Assembly: GCA_018372435.1 (NCBI GenBank)
Contig: JAHAJA010000004.1
Coordinates: 186,001-250,000 of the forward strand
Direction of reading: 5' to 3'
Source: Clostridiales bacterium
GTDB taxonomy: Bacteria; Bacillota; Clostridia; Lachnospirales; Lachnospiraceae
DNA: 64,000 nt
Made by a program: the position numbers and the translations under genes. Of this stretch, positions 17,388 through 25,875 are shown piece by piece; the first letter of the stretch is position 1; each line of letters begins with the position of its first letter. A model generated the notes under the pieces. It was not told where the DNA came from, searched no databases, and saw only the letters and a list, made by a program, of their open reading frames with translations.

Positions 17388-20162
17388 ATGAAGAGATATA
17401 AAAAAGGACAGCAAGTCTATAGTTTAAATCGTGGTTGGCGTTTTGTGGAGAAAGATATATCGGTTTTACCACCTACGAAACAACATGATGATGTATATGG
17501 TTTTTCAAAGGCAGGGGCTTATCGTGGCCCTGCTGATGCAAACTATGATGATGCGGATTGGGAGATCGTTAATTTGCCTCATGACTGGGTTACTAAGCAT
17601 GATTTTGTAGAAGAGGGCTCTCCGAACCAAGGATATAAAGAACGAGGTATCGGTTGGTATCGCATGCGATTTGAACTATCAGAAGAAGATAGAAACAAGC
17701 AAATTCTATTAGAATTCGAGGGAATGTCATGTGATTCTCAGATTTATGTGAATGGTTCCATCTTAAAACACAATTATTCCGGATATAACAGTTTTTGTGT
17801 GGATATGACGGATATGGCCAACTTTGGAGTAATACCCAATACACTAGCAGTTCGAATTGATGCATCTGCCTGGGAAGGTTGGTGGTATGAGGGAGCCGGA
17901 ATCTATAGAAATGTCTGGTTAGTTAAGAAATCAGAAGTACATCTAGCTCATGATGGTATATTCATAAAGCCAGAATTAGAAGGCAATGCTACTTGGAAGG
18001 TTCATGTATCAGCAGAAATCGAAAACAGTTTTGAATACGAGCATACGGTAGAAGTTATTACCTGTTTGTATGACCAAGAAGGTAATTTGGTCGGTGAAGC
18101 TGCACTAACGGGAAAAGATATCATTCATGGATATGAAACAGCCACGGTCACTGGTGAAATCTATGTAAATAATCCTATTCTCTGGAGCGTGAAACAGCCA
18201 TATCTATACAAGGCAGTTACTAAGTTATACAAAGGAAACGATTGTATCGATGAAGTCGAAGAGAATATTGGCTTTCGTACGATTTCTATAGATGCAAAAG
18301 ATGGATTTTGGCTTAACGGCGAGAATATCAAGTTATTAGGATTTTGTAATCATCAAGACCACGCGGGTATCGGGGTTGCTGTTCCATATTCCATCAAAGA
18401 ATATCGGATACGTCTATTGCAAGAATTGGGAACCAACGCATATCGATGTGCACATAATCCTGACCCAGAAATCTTAGATATCTGCGATGAACTGGGAGTA
18501 ATGGTTATGGTAGAGAATAGAACCTATTCCTCTTCCGAGGAAACACTTAAAGAGGTAGAAGGGATTGTAAGACAATCTAGAAACCACGCTTGTGTAGTCA
18601 TGTATTCTGTATTTAATGAAGAACCATTACAAGGTACGCATAAAGGTAGACGTATGGCAGGGGCATTACAAGCTGTAGTAAGACGTGTCGATGATACAAG
18701 ACCAGTATTAGGAGCCTTCAATGGTGGATATATGGAAGAAGAGGGTGCCTCTACAATTCTAGATGTAACCGGAATCAATTATAATCCAGGGCGATATGAC
18801 ATCTTCCATAAGAAATATCCGAATACACCACTAATAGGAACGGAAACAGCAAGTGCTTTCATGGTACGTGGGGAATATGTCACAGATTATAGTAAAAATC
18901 TTATTAACTCTTATGATGATGAATGTGCTTTGTGGGGGAATTGCATCGCTGAAGGGTGGCAGATGGTTGTAGAACGACCTTTTGTTGCAGGAGCTTTCGT
19001 ATGGACAGGATTTGACTACCGTGGAGAGCCAACTCCATTTACTTGGCCAAGTGTTGGGACGTTCTTTGGTACGTATGATAGTTGTGGATTTGAGAAAGAT
19101 GCTTGTTACTTCTATAAGGCGTATTGGAAACAGGAGCCAATAGTACACATTATCTCGCCATGGTCAGAAGGACATGAGAAGGGTACACAGATTCGTGTCA
19201 AGGTAGTGACAAATTGTGAGGAAGTTGCCCTACTAGTTAATGGTAGAGTAATTGATAGGAAGCTAGCTGATCCGATTAATCACGTAGAATTCACTGCTTC
19301 TTATGAAGAGGGAGAAGTAAAGGCGATTGGATACCGTAATGGTGAGATCGTAGCGAACGACTATCAATTAACAGCTGAGAAACCAGCAAGACTTGAAGTA
19401 AGTTTGAGCAAAGAAACTCTAGTAACAGATGGATTTGACGCAGTAGCGGTTAATGTTAGTCTTATTGATCAAAACGGTACAGTAATTCCGAATGCGGATC
19501 ATTTACTTACGTTTGATGTAGTAAATGGAACCATATTAGGAGTGGGAAATGGTGATCCAAACTCTCATGAAGACGATGTATCGAATAAGAGAAAGTTATT
19601 CCATGGTAAGGCACAAGCAATTATTGCGCCAATTGATAAAGGCTATGTGGTGGTTAAGGTTAGTGCTAATACTATAGACCTACAAACAGAGGTGATGATA
19701 CCAGTTAAGGAAGTAGAGTCCTTCTCTTATGTAGAACCAGTAGAAGAACGAGTGATTGATAATTGGAGTTTGTACTATCAATTATTTGATGAGATGCCTA
19801 ATCCAAATCCCAAGGTTGATAAGAATGATATGAATAGCTTTGAACCAATTGCATTTAACGGAGCACCTCAAACGCAATTAACAGATCAATTACACAAATA
19901 CGCTTTGTATCGCTGTGTAGCGAACCTTGGAGAAGCAAAAGAAAATCGCTATCTATATATCAGTGATATTAAGGGATATGCATGGATTTATCTGAATGGT
20001 GAATTGTTAGCTTCAAGAACAGATTCCTTTGGTGGACATATGATTATAGATTTACCAAAGGAAGTAAAAGGTAATCAGGTTATAACAATTATCATTCATA
20101 ATGAAAACGAAGAATGGCCACAAGCGGGAATCTGTTCTCCAGTGGTAATGAAAGAATTATAA
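17388..20162 (+). CDS. Intracellular GH2 beta-galactosidase
   Basis: 924 residues without a signal peptide. The order is the GH2 sugar-binding jelly-roll (about 55-185), the immunoglobulin-like domain (about 190-300), the TIM-barrel (about 305-590) and C-terminal beta-sandwich domains (DUF4982-like, about 600-680, and further Ig-like modules to the end). The acid/base is Glu411 in FNEEP and the nucleophile Glu486 in IGTETAS. The enzyme would release galactose from imported beta-1,4-galacto-oligosaccharides. In Bacillus gan loci this step is done by a GH42 enzyme (GanA), so a GH2 enzyme replaces it here. Other GH2 specificities, such as beta-glucuronidase, are less likely given the context. 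It is the last gene of the transporter operon. Confidence 0.88.
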   Translation: MKRYKKGQQVYSLNRGWRFVEKDISVLPPTKQHDDVYGFSKAGAYRGPADANYDDADWEIVNLPHDWVTKHDFVEEGSPNQGYKERGIGWYRMRFELSEEDRNKQILLEFEGMSCDSQIYVNGSILKHNYSGYNSFCVDMTDMANFGVIPNTLAVRIDASAWEGWWYEGAGIYRNVWLVKKSEVHLAHDGIFIKPELEGNATWKVHVSAEIENSFEYEHTVEVITCLYDQEGNLVGEAALTGKDIIHGYETATVTGEIYVNNPILWSVKQPYLYKAVTKLYKGNDCIDEVEENIGFRTISIDAKDGFWLNGENIKLLGFCNHQDHAGIGVAVPYSIKEYRIRLLQELGTNAYRCAHNPDPEILDICDELGVMVMVENRTYSSSEETLKEVEGIVRQSRNHACVVMYSVFNEEPLQGTHKGRRMAGALQAVVRRVDDTRPVLGAFNGGYMEEEGASTILDVTGINYNPGRYDIFHKKYPNTPLIGTETASAFMVRGEYVTDYSKNLINSYDDECALWGNCIAEGWQMVVERPFVAGAFVWTGFDYRGEPTPFTWPSVGTFFGTYDSCGFEKDACYFYKAYWKQEPIVHIISPWSEGHEKGTQIRVKVVTNCEEVALLVNGRVIDRKLADPINHVEFTASYEEGEVKAIGYRNGEIVANDYQLTAEKPARLEVSLSKETLVTDGFDAVAVNVSLIDQNGTVIPNADHLLTFDVVNGTILGVGNGDPNSHEDDVSNKRKLFHGKAQAIIAPIDKGYVVVKVSANTIDLQTEVMIPVKEVESFSYVEPVEERVIDNWSLYYQLFDEMPNPNPKVDKNDMNSFEPIAFNGAPQTQLTDQLHKYALYRCVANLGEAKENRYLYISDIKGYAWIYLNGELLASRTDSFGGHMIIDLPKEVKGNQVITIIIHNENEEWPQAGICSPVVMKEL

Positions 20163-20169
20163 TCTTGAA

Positions 20170-20287
20170 CTTCGCACTTGAAGATTCCTTGGAGTAGCTA
20201 ACTGCTATCCCGCTTAGCTTCACACGTAGCAGTACAGTGCTGACGTATTCAGATAGTTTTTCTTAAATAAAGTTTTTATGTGCGAAG
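20170..20287 (+). repeat. Inverted-repeat element with CTTCGCAC / GTGCGAAG ends
   Basis: The gap after the GH2 gene contains CTTCGCAC at 20170-20177 and its complement GTGCGAAG at 20280-20287, enclosing smaller hairpins (AGCTAA / TTAGCT around 20197-20220). A related one-arm sequence, ATGTGCGAAGTTTGAG, occurs at about 41149 after the nitR gene. It may be a small dispersed palindromic element. Confidence 0.4.
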
Positions 20288-20348
20288 ATTGAGGTAATAT
20301 TTAGTTTGTAGAATGCTGGCTAAGTTAGGGACTAGACGAATGATAAAG

Positions 20349-20383
20349 AACTAGGAGTTACATTATGACTCCTAGTTTTTTCT
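20349..20383 (+). terminator. Rho-independent terminator after the GH2 gene
   Basis: AACTAGGAGT (20349-20358) pairs with ACTCCTAGTT (20368-20377), followed by a T-run. Confidence 0.93.
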
Positions 20384-20487
20384 GAATAGGGGATCATATC
20401 CCTAAGTCAGATAATTATATAGTATCGTGCAATATAGAAAAATATAATGCTAATATGGGGTAAAATTAGCAAGAAAGAGGGTATTAC

Positions 20488-23400
20488 ATGGGAAAACAAA
20501 GAGTATGGAAAAAGCTAAGTTTGGTATTGGTAGTAATTCTGATGATGGGACAGATTTTAGGATTTGACACCTCTGGATTACAAGCCAACGCAGAAGTTAC
20601 AAGTGATAGTGTATCCGATTACACGAATCAACCATATGAGATAACGCTGCAAAACGGAAGCTTTGAAACAGGAGATATGACAGGGTGGACTCTTAGTATG
20701 GCGACCACAGATCAAGCTGGATACATAGTTAAATCAGATGCATGGAGCAGTAATACAACCAAATTCCTTAACCTCTGGAATAATGGAGCAGATGTAGTTT
20801 CCTTTGATCTTAAGAAGGAAATTACAGGCTTAGAAGTAGGAGAATATAAGATAAGTTTCAGAGCAGATGGTAAAGAAGGTACAGATACTAATGGTTATGA
20901 GTCTGGTTTATCACTGCTCGTCAATGGACAACCTACAAGTATTACGAATGTATCAACTACTGGTTGGAATCAGTGGATAACATATGAAACAGAAAGTTTC
21001 ACATTGAATACAGAGGACAAGGTAACTCTAGAATTACAGGGAGACTTTGCGGGTGGAGGATACTGGTGTGATCTTGATGATTTCATACTCTATAAACTAG
21101 ATGGTAATCCTTCTAGTGCGGTAGACCCTGTAGATGCAGACATCTTTGTAACTAGAGTAACAGGAATGAATGAAGATTTTATCAAAGGTGTAGATGTTTC
21201 TTCTTACTTGAGTGAATTCGACAGTGGAGTGCAGTACAAAGATTTTGAGGGGAATATATTAGATAAATCGGGTTTCTTTAAACTACTAAAGGAATCCGGC
21301 GTTAATTATGTGCGTGTGCGTGTATGGAATGATCCATATCAAACAATAGACGGTCAGATGTATGGTTATGGTGGTGGTAATAACGATGTTACAAAGGCTG
21401 CAGAGATAGGAAGACTTGCAGCAGAGGCAGGGCTACAGACTTTAGTAGACTTCCATTATTCTGATTTTTGGGCAGACCCTGCAAAACAAAAAGCACCAAA
21501 GGCATGGACTAGTTATACGTTAGAAGAGAAAAAACAAGCGGTTGAAGAATTTACAACTGCTAGCTTGAATACCATAATTGCTGCAGGTGCAGATGTTGGT
21601 ATGGTACAAGTAGGTAATGAGACCAACAATGGTGTAGCTGGGGAAACCTCCTGGCCAAATATGTGTAAAATCTTCAATGCTGGTAGCAAGGCAGTACGTG
21701 AGGTTAGTAATATAAGATATGGATCTAATGAAAGTATTAAAGTAGCACTACATTTTACAGATATTCAAAAAGCAGGTAACTATGCTAATATTGCTAAGAC
21801 CTTGAATGAGAATGGAGTAGATTATGATGTATTCGCAAGTTCTTACTATCCATTCTGGCATGGGACAACATCTAATTTAACAAGTGTGCTTTCTAATGTA
21901 GCCTCTACTTATGGGAAAGAAGTAATGGTAGCAGAAACTTCTTATGGATATACCTATGAAGATGGAGATGGACATGGCAATACATTAGAAGAAGGGAAAG
22001 AAAGTCTTTCAATTACATATCCAATTAGTGTACAGGGACAGGCAACAGAGGTCCGTGATGTCATACAGGCGGTAGCAGATATCGGAACTGCAGGAATTGG
22101 CGTATTCTACTGGGAACCCGCATGGATTCCAGTTAGTGTATATGATAAAACGGCAGAGAATGCACAATCGGTGTTAGATTCCAATAAACAAGTGTGGGAA
22201 ACCAATGGCTCCGGCTGGGCTTCAAGTTATGCAGGTGAATATGATCCACAGGATGCAGGTGTATGGTATGGTGGAAGTTCTTGGGATAATCAAGCCATGT
22301 TTGATTTCTATGGAAATCCATTGTCTTCGTTAAATGTGTTCAAATATGTGGATACGGGTGCAACAGCAGGAGAGATTAAGATTGAAGCTGTATCGGATAT
22401 TAATGCTTCGTTCATTCTTGGAGGCACCATAGAACTTCCAAGTGTAGTGTCTGGGGTATACAACGATGGTTCTATTAAAGACGTTACTGTTATATGGAAC
22501 GAACAAGATATCCTAGCATTAACAGAGGTTGGAAATTATACAGTACACGGTACTGTAACAGAAGGAGATACTGTCTTAACAGTAAAATGTAAAGTAGAGA
22601 TAAAAGCAAAATCCTTAATCCAGAATGGTGGGTTTGAAGACGGTTTAGCGGATTGGACTTTCACAGGAAGTGGCTATGACCATGGAAGCTCTGATGTTAA
22701 GGAAGGAAAATACTGTTTGCACTTCTATAATGCAAATGGTGTAGCATTCGCAGTAGAAAAAGAAGTTACACTGGATGCAGGCATATATGCATTCTCTGCT
22801 TTTGCCCAAGGTGGTAATATGGGAGCAGAGGAGAATATTACGCTATATGTAAAAACAAACGACAAGAAATATTCAACAGTTTCTGAGGCCCTAAGTGGTT
22901 GGAGGGAATGGAAAGAAACGACGGTATCAGATATCAAAGTAGAAAAGAATAATACCAAGGTAACGGTTGGCATGACTGTAAAAGGTGGTGCAGGCTGTTG
23001 GGGTACCATTGATGAATTGTATCTAAGAAAGATAAAGGATGTCGATACGGATAATAACTCGGGCAGTGGTAACAATGGAAGCAATGGAAGTGGATCTTCT
23101 GGAAGTGGAAGTAGTGCAGGCAATTCTTCACAAGATCCTATATTAGTAAGTGATAATGGGGCAACAGGTTGGACCGCAATTGTAGATACGCTTAAGGCGA
23201 TTGTGTCAGATATAGATAAAGAAAGCACAGAGGCAAAAATAGTAGAGATTAAGTTGAATGACATTACTACAGTACCATATAATGTGTTTGAAGTTATTGC
23301 AGGTACGCAGGTGAAATTAGTTCTTATGATGGAGGGTTACAGGTGGGTCATAGATGGTAAGACGGTAAATCAAGATACCTTGGAAGAGCTTATGAAATTA

Positions 23401-23994
23401 GGCAGTCTTATTGATTTTGATTTCGAAGTTATTGCAGAGAGTAAAGAAAAGCAAGAGATTGATACATGGATTCAGAATACCTTAGATAATAACAAAGATA
23501 CACGTACCATCACAGGAATTACTTACTTTGAGTTAGCACATAACGGTGTATTTCCATTCGAGGCGAAGTTAACATTCCTTGCTGGCAAAGAGTATGCAGG
23601 TAAATCAATTTTCTTAAGTTATGTGAATGAACAAGATAAACAAGTGGAACCACAATGCTATGTTAGGGTAATGGATAATGGTGAAGTAACACTTACTATG
23701 CCTCATGCATCAAAGTATGTTGTCACACTTGAGAATCCAGTAGTACCAACATTAGTAACGAGCAAGACTCTTTATACTGGCAGTATGTATACATTAGGAA
23801 CGAAAGTAAAGAATTCTCTACCAGGTGATGCAGCTACCTATTACACAAGTAAGAAATCTGTGGTATCCGTTAGTAAAACAGGAAAACTTACTGCTAAAAA
23901 GTCTGGTACAGCCACAATTACAACAAGATACGTTCAAAACGGTAAAGTATATGTATTCAAAACTAAAGTAACGGTTAAGAAGGCTGGTAAATAG
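20488..23994 (+). CDS. Secreted GH53 endo-beta-1,4-galactanase with galactan-binding modules
   Basis: 1168 residues, signal peptide 1 to about 35. An N-terminal CBM61-like beta-sandwich (about 50-208) precedes the GH53 catalytic barrel (about 228-620). The putative acid/base is Glu378 in VQVGNETNNG and the nucleophile Glu483 in MVAETSYG. A Big_4-type Ig domain (about 630-705), a second CBM61-like module (about 710-850), a Gly/Ser linker (about 857-880), an uncharacterised region and a C-terminal Big_2-like repeat (about 1090-1165) follow. GH53 enzymes cut the beta-1,4-galactan side chains of pectin. The products would enter through the upstream importer and be cleaved by the GH2 enzyme. It has its own upstream terminator and a TATAAT at about 20441, so it is probably transcribed separately. 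No anchoring motif is seen. Confidence 0.93.
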   Translation: MGKQRVWKKLSLVLVVILMMGQILGFDTSGLQANAEVTSDSVSDYTNQPYEITLQNGSFETGDMTGWTLSMATTDQAGYIVKSDAWSSNTTKFLNLWNNGADVVSFDLKKEITGLEVGEYKISFRADGKEGTDTNGYESGLSLLVNGQPTSITNVSTTGWNQWITYETESFTLNTEDKVTLELQGDFAGGGYWCDLDDFILYKLDGNPSSAVDPVDADIFVTRVTGMNEDFIKGVDVSSYLSEFDSGVQYKDFEGNILDKSGFFKLLKESGVNYVRVRVWNDPYQTIDGQMYGYGGGNNDVTKAAEIGRLAAEAGLQTLVDFHYSDFWADPAKQKAPKAWTSYTLEEKKQAVEEFTTASLNTIIAAGADVGMVQVGNETNNGVAGETSWPNMCKIFNAGSKAVREVSNIRYGSNESIKVALHFTDIQKAGNYANIAKTLNENGVDYDVFASSYYPFWHGTTSNLTSVLSNVASTYGKEVMVAETSYGYTYEDGDGHGNTLEEGKESLSITYPISVQGQATEVRDVIQAVADIGTAGIGVFYWEPAWIPVSVYDKTAENAQSVLDSNKQVWETNGSGWASSYAGEYDPQDAGVWYGGSSWDNQAMFDFYGNPLSSLNVFKYVDTGATAGEIKIEAVSDINASFILGGTIELPSVVSGVYNDGSIKDVTVIWNEQDILALTEVGNYTVHGTVTEGDTVLTVKCKVEIKAKSLIQNGGFEDGLADWTFTGSGYDHGSSDVKEGKYCLHFYNANGVAFAVEKEVTLDAGIYAFSAFAQGGNMGAEENITLYVKTNDKKYSTVSEALSGWREWKETTVSDIKVEKNNTKVTVGMTVKGGAGCWGTIDELYLRKIKDVDTDNNSGSGNNGSNGSGSSGSGSSAGNSSQDPILVSDNGATGWTAIVDTLKAIVSDIDKESTEAKIVEIKLNDITTVPYNVFEVIAGTQVKLVLMMEGYRWVIDGKTVNQDTLEELMKLGSLIDFDFEVIAESKEKQEIDTWIQNTLDNNKDTRTITGITYFELAHNGVFPFEAKLTFLAGKEYAGKSIFLSYVNEQDKQVEPQCYVRVMDNGEVTLTMPHASKYVVTLENPVVPTLVTSKTLYTGSMYTLGTKVKNSLPGDAATYYTSKKSVVSVSKTGKLTAKKSGTATITTRYVQNGKVYVFKTKVTVKKAGK

Positions 23995-24010
23995 TATCAC
24001 ATAAGAAAAA

Positions 24011-24053
24011 TGAGGTTGATGCAAAATATATGTTGCATCAACCTCACTTTTTT
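24011..24053 (+). terminator. Bidirectional terminator between convergent genes
   Basis: A 14-bp perfect stem (24011-24024 with 24033-24046) is followed by CTTTTTTG on the plus strand. It serves the GH53 gene and probably the convergent foldase gene. Confidence 0.92.
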
Positions 24054-24066
24054 GTGCTATATTTTA

Positions 24067-25284
24067 TTATTGTACAGTTACAAGTCCCTTAACGATTTCA
24101 AGAGCTTTGATTTGTACCATTCTTTGTACTAAGTATCCTGTACCATATTGTTCTAACTGGGTTTTGATTTGATCTTCAGTAGAACCATTATCTAATAGAT
24201 AAGCTTTACATTCATCAAGTGTAACAGTAACATCTTCATTCTCAAGAATTGCTTGGTAGATAAGGTTTGCTTTAGCATTTTCTTTTGCAGTAGTCTTTAA
24301 CTTTTTATCGTATGCTGTTTCTGACATACCCATATAATCTTCGAAAGAACTGTTAGCATACTCTGCACTGTAGTTAGCAAAATATGCTTTCATTGATTCA
24401 TAGTAGCTATAATCTGAATTCTTCATAGTAGCAGCTAGATGTGAAGTATATTCTTTAGGATAAGAATTTACTGTAGTTTCTTTTGCTAAATAATCAGAAA
24501 TCCATTTTTCAAGATTTGTGTTGTAGTTTGTATCTTTTAAGTAAGTTCTATATTCATCTGTTGTACTAGCGAATTCAGATAATTTCTCTTTTACGAATTC
24601 ATCAGTGAATTCAGGAGTTACATAGATTCCGTTAACAGTTACTTGGAATACCGCATCTTTACCGGCTAAGTCTGGATTTTGTGAGTAATCTGCAGGGAAA
24701 GTAACTTCAACTGTAACATTATCACCAACTTTGTGTCCAATTAATTGTTGTTCAAAGTCGTCTATAAAACTACCACTACCAATCTCTAAGTCGGAACCTT
24801 TTCCGTTAGAGTTACCACCTTCGAACTCAACGCCATCAACAGAGCCAACATAATCAATGTTTACTTTGTCACCATCAGCAATAGCAGCTGTAGCTTTTTT
24901 ATCAAGTGTTTTGTTTTCTTCTAATTTTTTTTGAATATCAGCTTCTACAGATTCGTCTGAGTATTCTATTTCACTTAGTGGAACTGTGATATTTTTGTAA
25001 TCAGCTAATTTAATTGCTGATGTAGCAGTAACGCCATCGATAAAACCATTATCTGCGATATATTTGCTATAATCATCACTTGCGACGATTTTCGTTGCCT
25101 TTCTATACACTTTGTAACCAACATAAGAACCAATACCAACAATAATCGCTGCAATTACCAATATACCAATAATTTTATTGATTTTGTCTTGACGTTTTTT
25201 CTGTTGGATCTCCTTTTGTCTTTGCAATTTCCTTTGTTTACTTAAGCTCATAGAAGAATCATTTGTTTGTTTCTCTTGTTTCAT
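24067..25284 (-). CDS. Membrane-anchored FKBP-type peptidyl-prolyl isomerase, trigger-factor-like
   Basis: 405 residues. A Gln/Lys-rich cytoplasmic N-terminus (1-35) is followed by one membrane helix (about 36-58), so the rest faces outward. An FKBP domain lies at about residues 137-225 (DKVNIDYVGSVDGVEFEGG ... LEIGSGSFIDDFEQQLIG ... VEVTFP), and a helical C-terminal region of about 170 residues resembles the trigger-factor chaperone C-domain. It probably folds exported proteins on the outer face of the membrane, a PrsA-like role, useful in a cell that secretes giant glycanases. It lacks the ribosome-binding N-domain of true trigger factor. The ATG at 25284 has a GAGGT ribosome site. It is transcribed away from the CRISPR-cas operon. 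Confidence 0.85.
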   Translation of the reverse strand: MKQEKQTNDSSMSLSKQRKLQRQKEIQQKKRQDKINKIIGILVIAAIIVGIGSYVGYKVYRKATKIVASDDYSKYIADNGFIDGVTATSAIKLADYKNITVPLSEIEYSDESVEADIQKKLEENKTLDKKATAAIADGDKVNIDYVGSVDGVEFEGGNSNGKGSDLEIGSGSFIDDFEQQLIGHKVGDNVTVEVTFPADYSQNPDLAGKDAVFQVTVNGIYVTPEFTDEFVKEKLSEFASTTDEYRTYLKDTNYNTNLEKWISDYLAKETTVNSYPKEYTSHLAATMKNSDYSYYESMKAYFANYSAEYANSSFEDYMGMSETAYDKKLKTTAKENAKANLIYQAILENEDVTVTLDECKAYLLDNGSTEDQIKTQLEQYGTGYLVQRMVQIKALEIVKGLVTVQ

Positions 25285-25499
25285 GTTAACCTCTTTCTGT
25301 TCATGATGAACTTATTTGTTTACTATTCTAATGATTGAACTAAATGAACTTGTCCAACTTGGTACTTTGATACAATGTCGATATTAATCATAGTTGAGTG
25401 ATATCAACAATATGTAATCCTAGGACTGAATAGTTTTCTACTTCTATTTTAAATAAGTTACTTAATATTGTAAACAACAATTATGTTTAATTTGTGAAA

Positions 25500-25584
25500 A
25501 ATAAAAAACTGTTACATTTCTGCAACAGTTTTTCTTAATTCAAATAGTATTTCAATCCACATTCAATCTAATTGAAAAAATGAC
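25500..25584 (-). ncRNA. Candidate crRNA-like regulatory RNA (CreR-like mini-CRISPR) next to cas3
   Basis: On the minus strand a 6-bp hairpin (TTCAAT-TAG-ATTGAA, plus coordinates 25576-25562) is followed by GTGGATTGAAAT (25560-25549), identical to the last 12 nt of the CRISPR repeat in the array. The architecture, hairpin then TGGATTGAAAT handle, is that of the type I-C repeat processed by Cas5c. The next 15 nt (25548-25534) act as a guide: they equal a minus-strand site at 25715-25701 next to the cas promoter except at positions 6 and 12. The 3' end is set by an intrinsic terminator rather than a second repeat. No transcript has been observed; this is a sequence-based inference. Confidence 0.72.
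25504..25533 (-). terminator. Terminator of the crRNA-like unit
   Basis: AAAAACTGTT / AACAGTTTTT, a 10-bp stem with a 10-nt loop, followed on the minus strand by TTATTTTT. It would end a minus-strand transcript before the foldase gene's own promoter region. Confidence 0.8.
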
Positions 25585-25590
25585 AAATAT

Positions 25591-25619
25591 AGTTTATCAT
25601 ATCAATTCTAATATAACAA
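25591..25619 (-). promoter_or_regulatory. Predicted promoter of the crRNA-like unit
   Basis: On the minus strand TTGTTA (25619-25614), a 17-bp spacer, and an extended -10 TGA-TAAACT (25599-25591). It would start RNA at about 25584, just before the pseudo-repeat. It is moderately close to consensus. Confidence 0.5.
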
Positions 25620-25663
25620 CAGTAAAGTATGTAAAAAAATGAGTATTTATGTAAAGGAATATA

Positions 25664-25692
25664 TTGACAACGATGGTGTAGTGTAGTAGAAT
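25664..25692 (+). promoter_or_regulatory. Predicted main promoter (P1) of the cas operon
   Basis: TTGACA (25664-25669), exactly 17 bp, TAGAAT (25687-25692): a near-consensus sigma-A promoter with a start point near 25699. It is divergent from the promoter of the crRNA-like unit and leaves a leader of about 175 nt before cas3. Confidence 0.75.
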
Positions 25693-25700
25693 AAATTCAA

Positions 25701-25718
25701 CTTGATTCATATAGTGAA
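25701..25718 (-). promoter_or_regulatory. Predicted partial protospacer with TTC PAM at the cas promoter
   Basis: Read on the minus strand, TTC (25718-25716) is followed by 15 nt (25715-25701) matching the guide of the crRNA-like RNA at 13 positions. The two mismatches are at positions 6 and 12, which are flipped out in type I effectors. 5'-TTC is the known type I-C PAM. A bound effector would cover the start point and -10 region of P1. Confidence 0.7.
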
Positions 25719-25797
25719 AATTAGAAGTGTTTTAGTGTTAATAAGTGAAGTTGGTATTTGATGAAACAATCTATGAACTAAATTTAACTATAACCCA

Positions 25798-25850
25798 GTA
25801 AAACAAGAGTTTTGACAATTTCTTTACTAATATAAATAATCTTGTTTTAC
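25798..25850 (+). promoter_or_regulatory. Second cas promoter (P2) bracketed by an 11-bp perfect inverted repeat
   Basis: GTAAAACAAGA (25798-25808) and TCTTGTTTTAC (25840-25850) are perfect complements. Between them lies TTGACA (25812-25817) with AATAAT 17 bp downstream (25835-25840). The repeat could be a paired operator around a core promoter, or a hairpin in the leader of the P1 transcript. Confidence 0.55.
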
Positions 25851-25875
25851 AATTCAGTTAGAAGGGAATATTACT

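Noticed and set aside
22725..23264. 179-codon minus-strand frame inside the GH53 gene
   Set aside because: It arises from the low-complexity Gly/Ser linker and CBM region of the real gene; no independent support.
25443..25457. A second partial match to the crRNA-like guide (12 of 15) upstream of the foldase gene
   Set aside because: The mismatches are at positions 1, 8 and 11, the adjacent bases are ACT rather than TTC, and the stretch is almost pure A/T, so chance is the better explanation.
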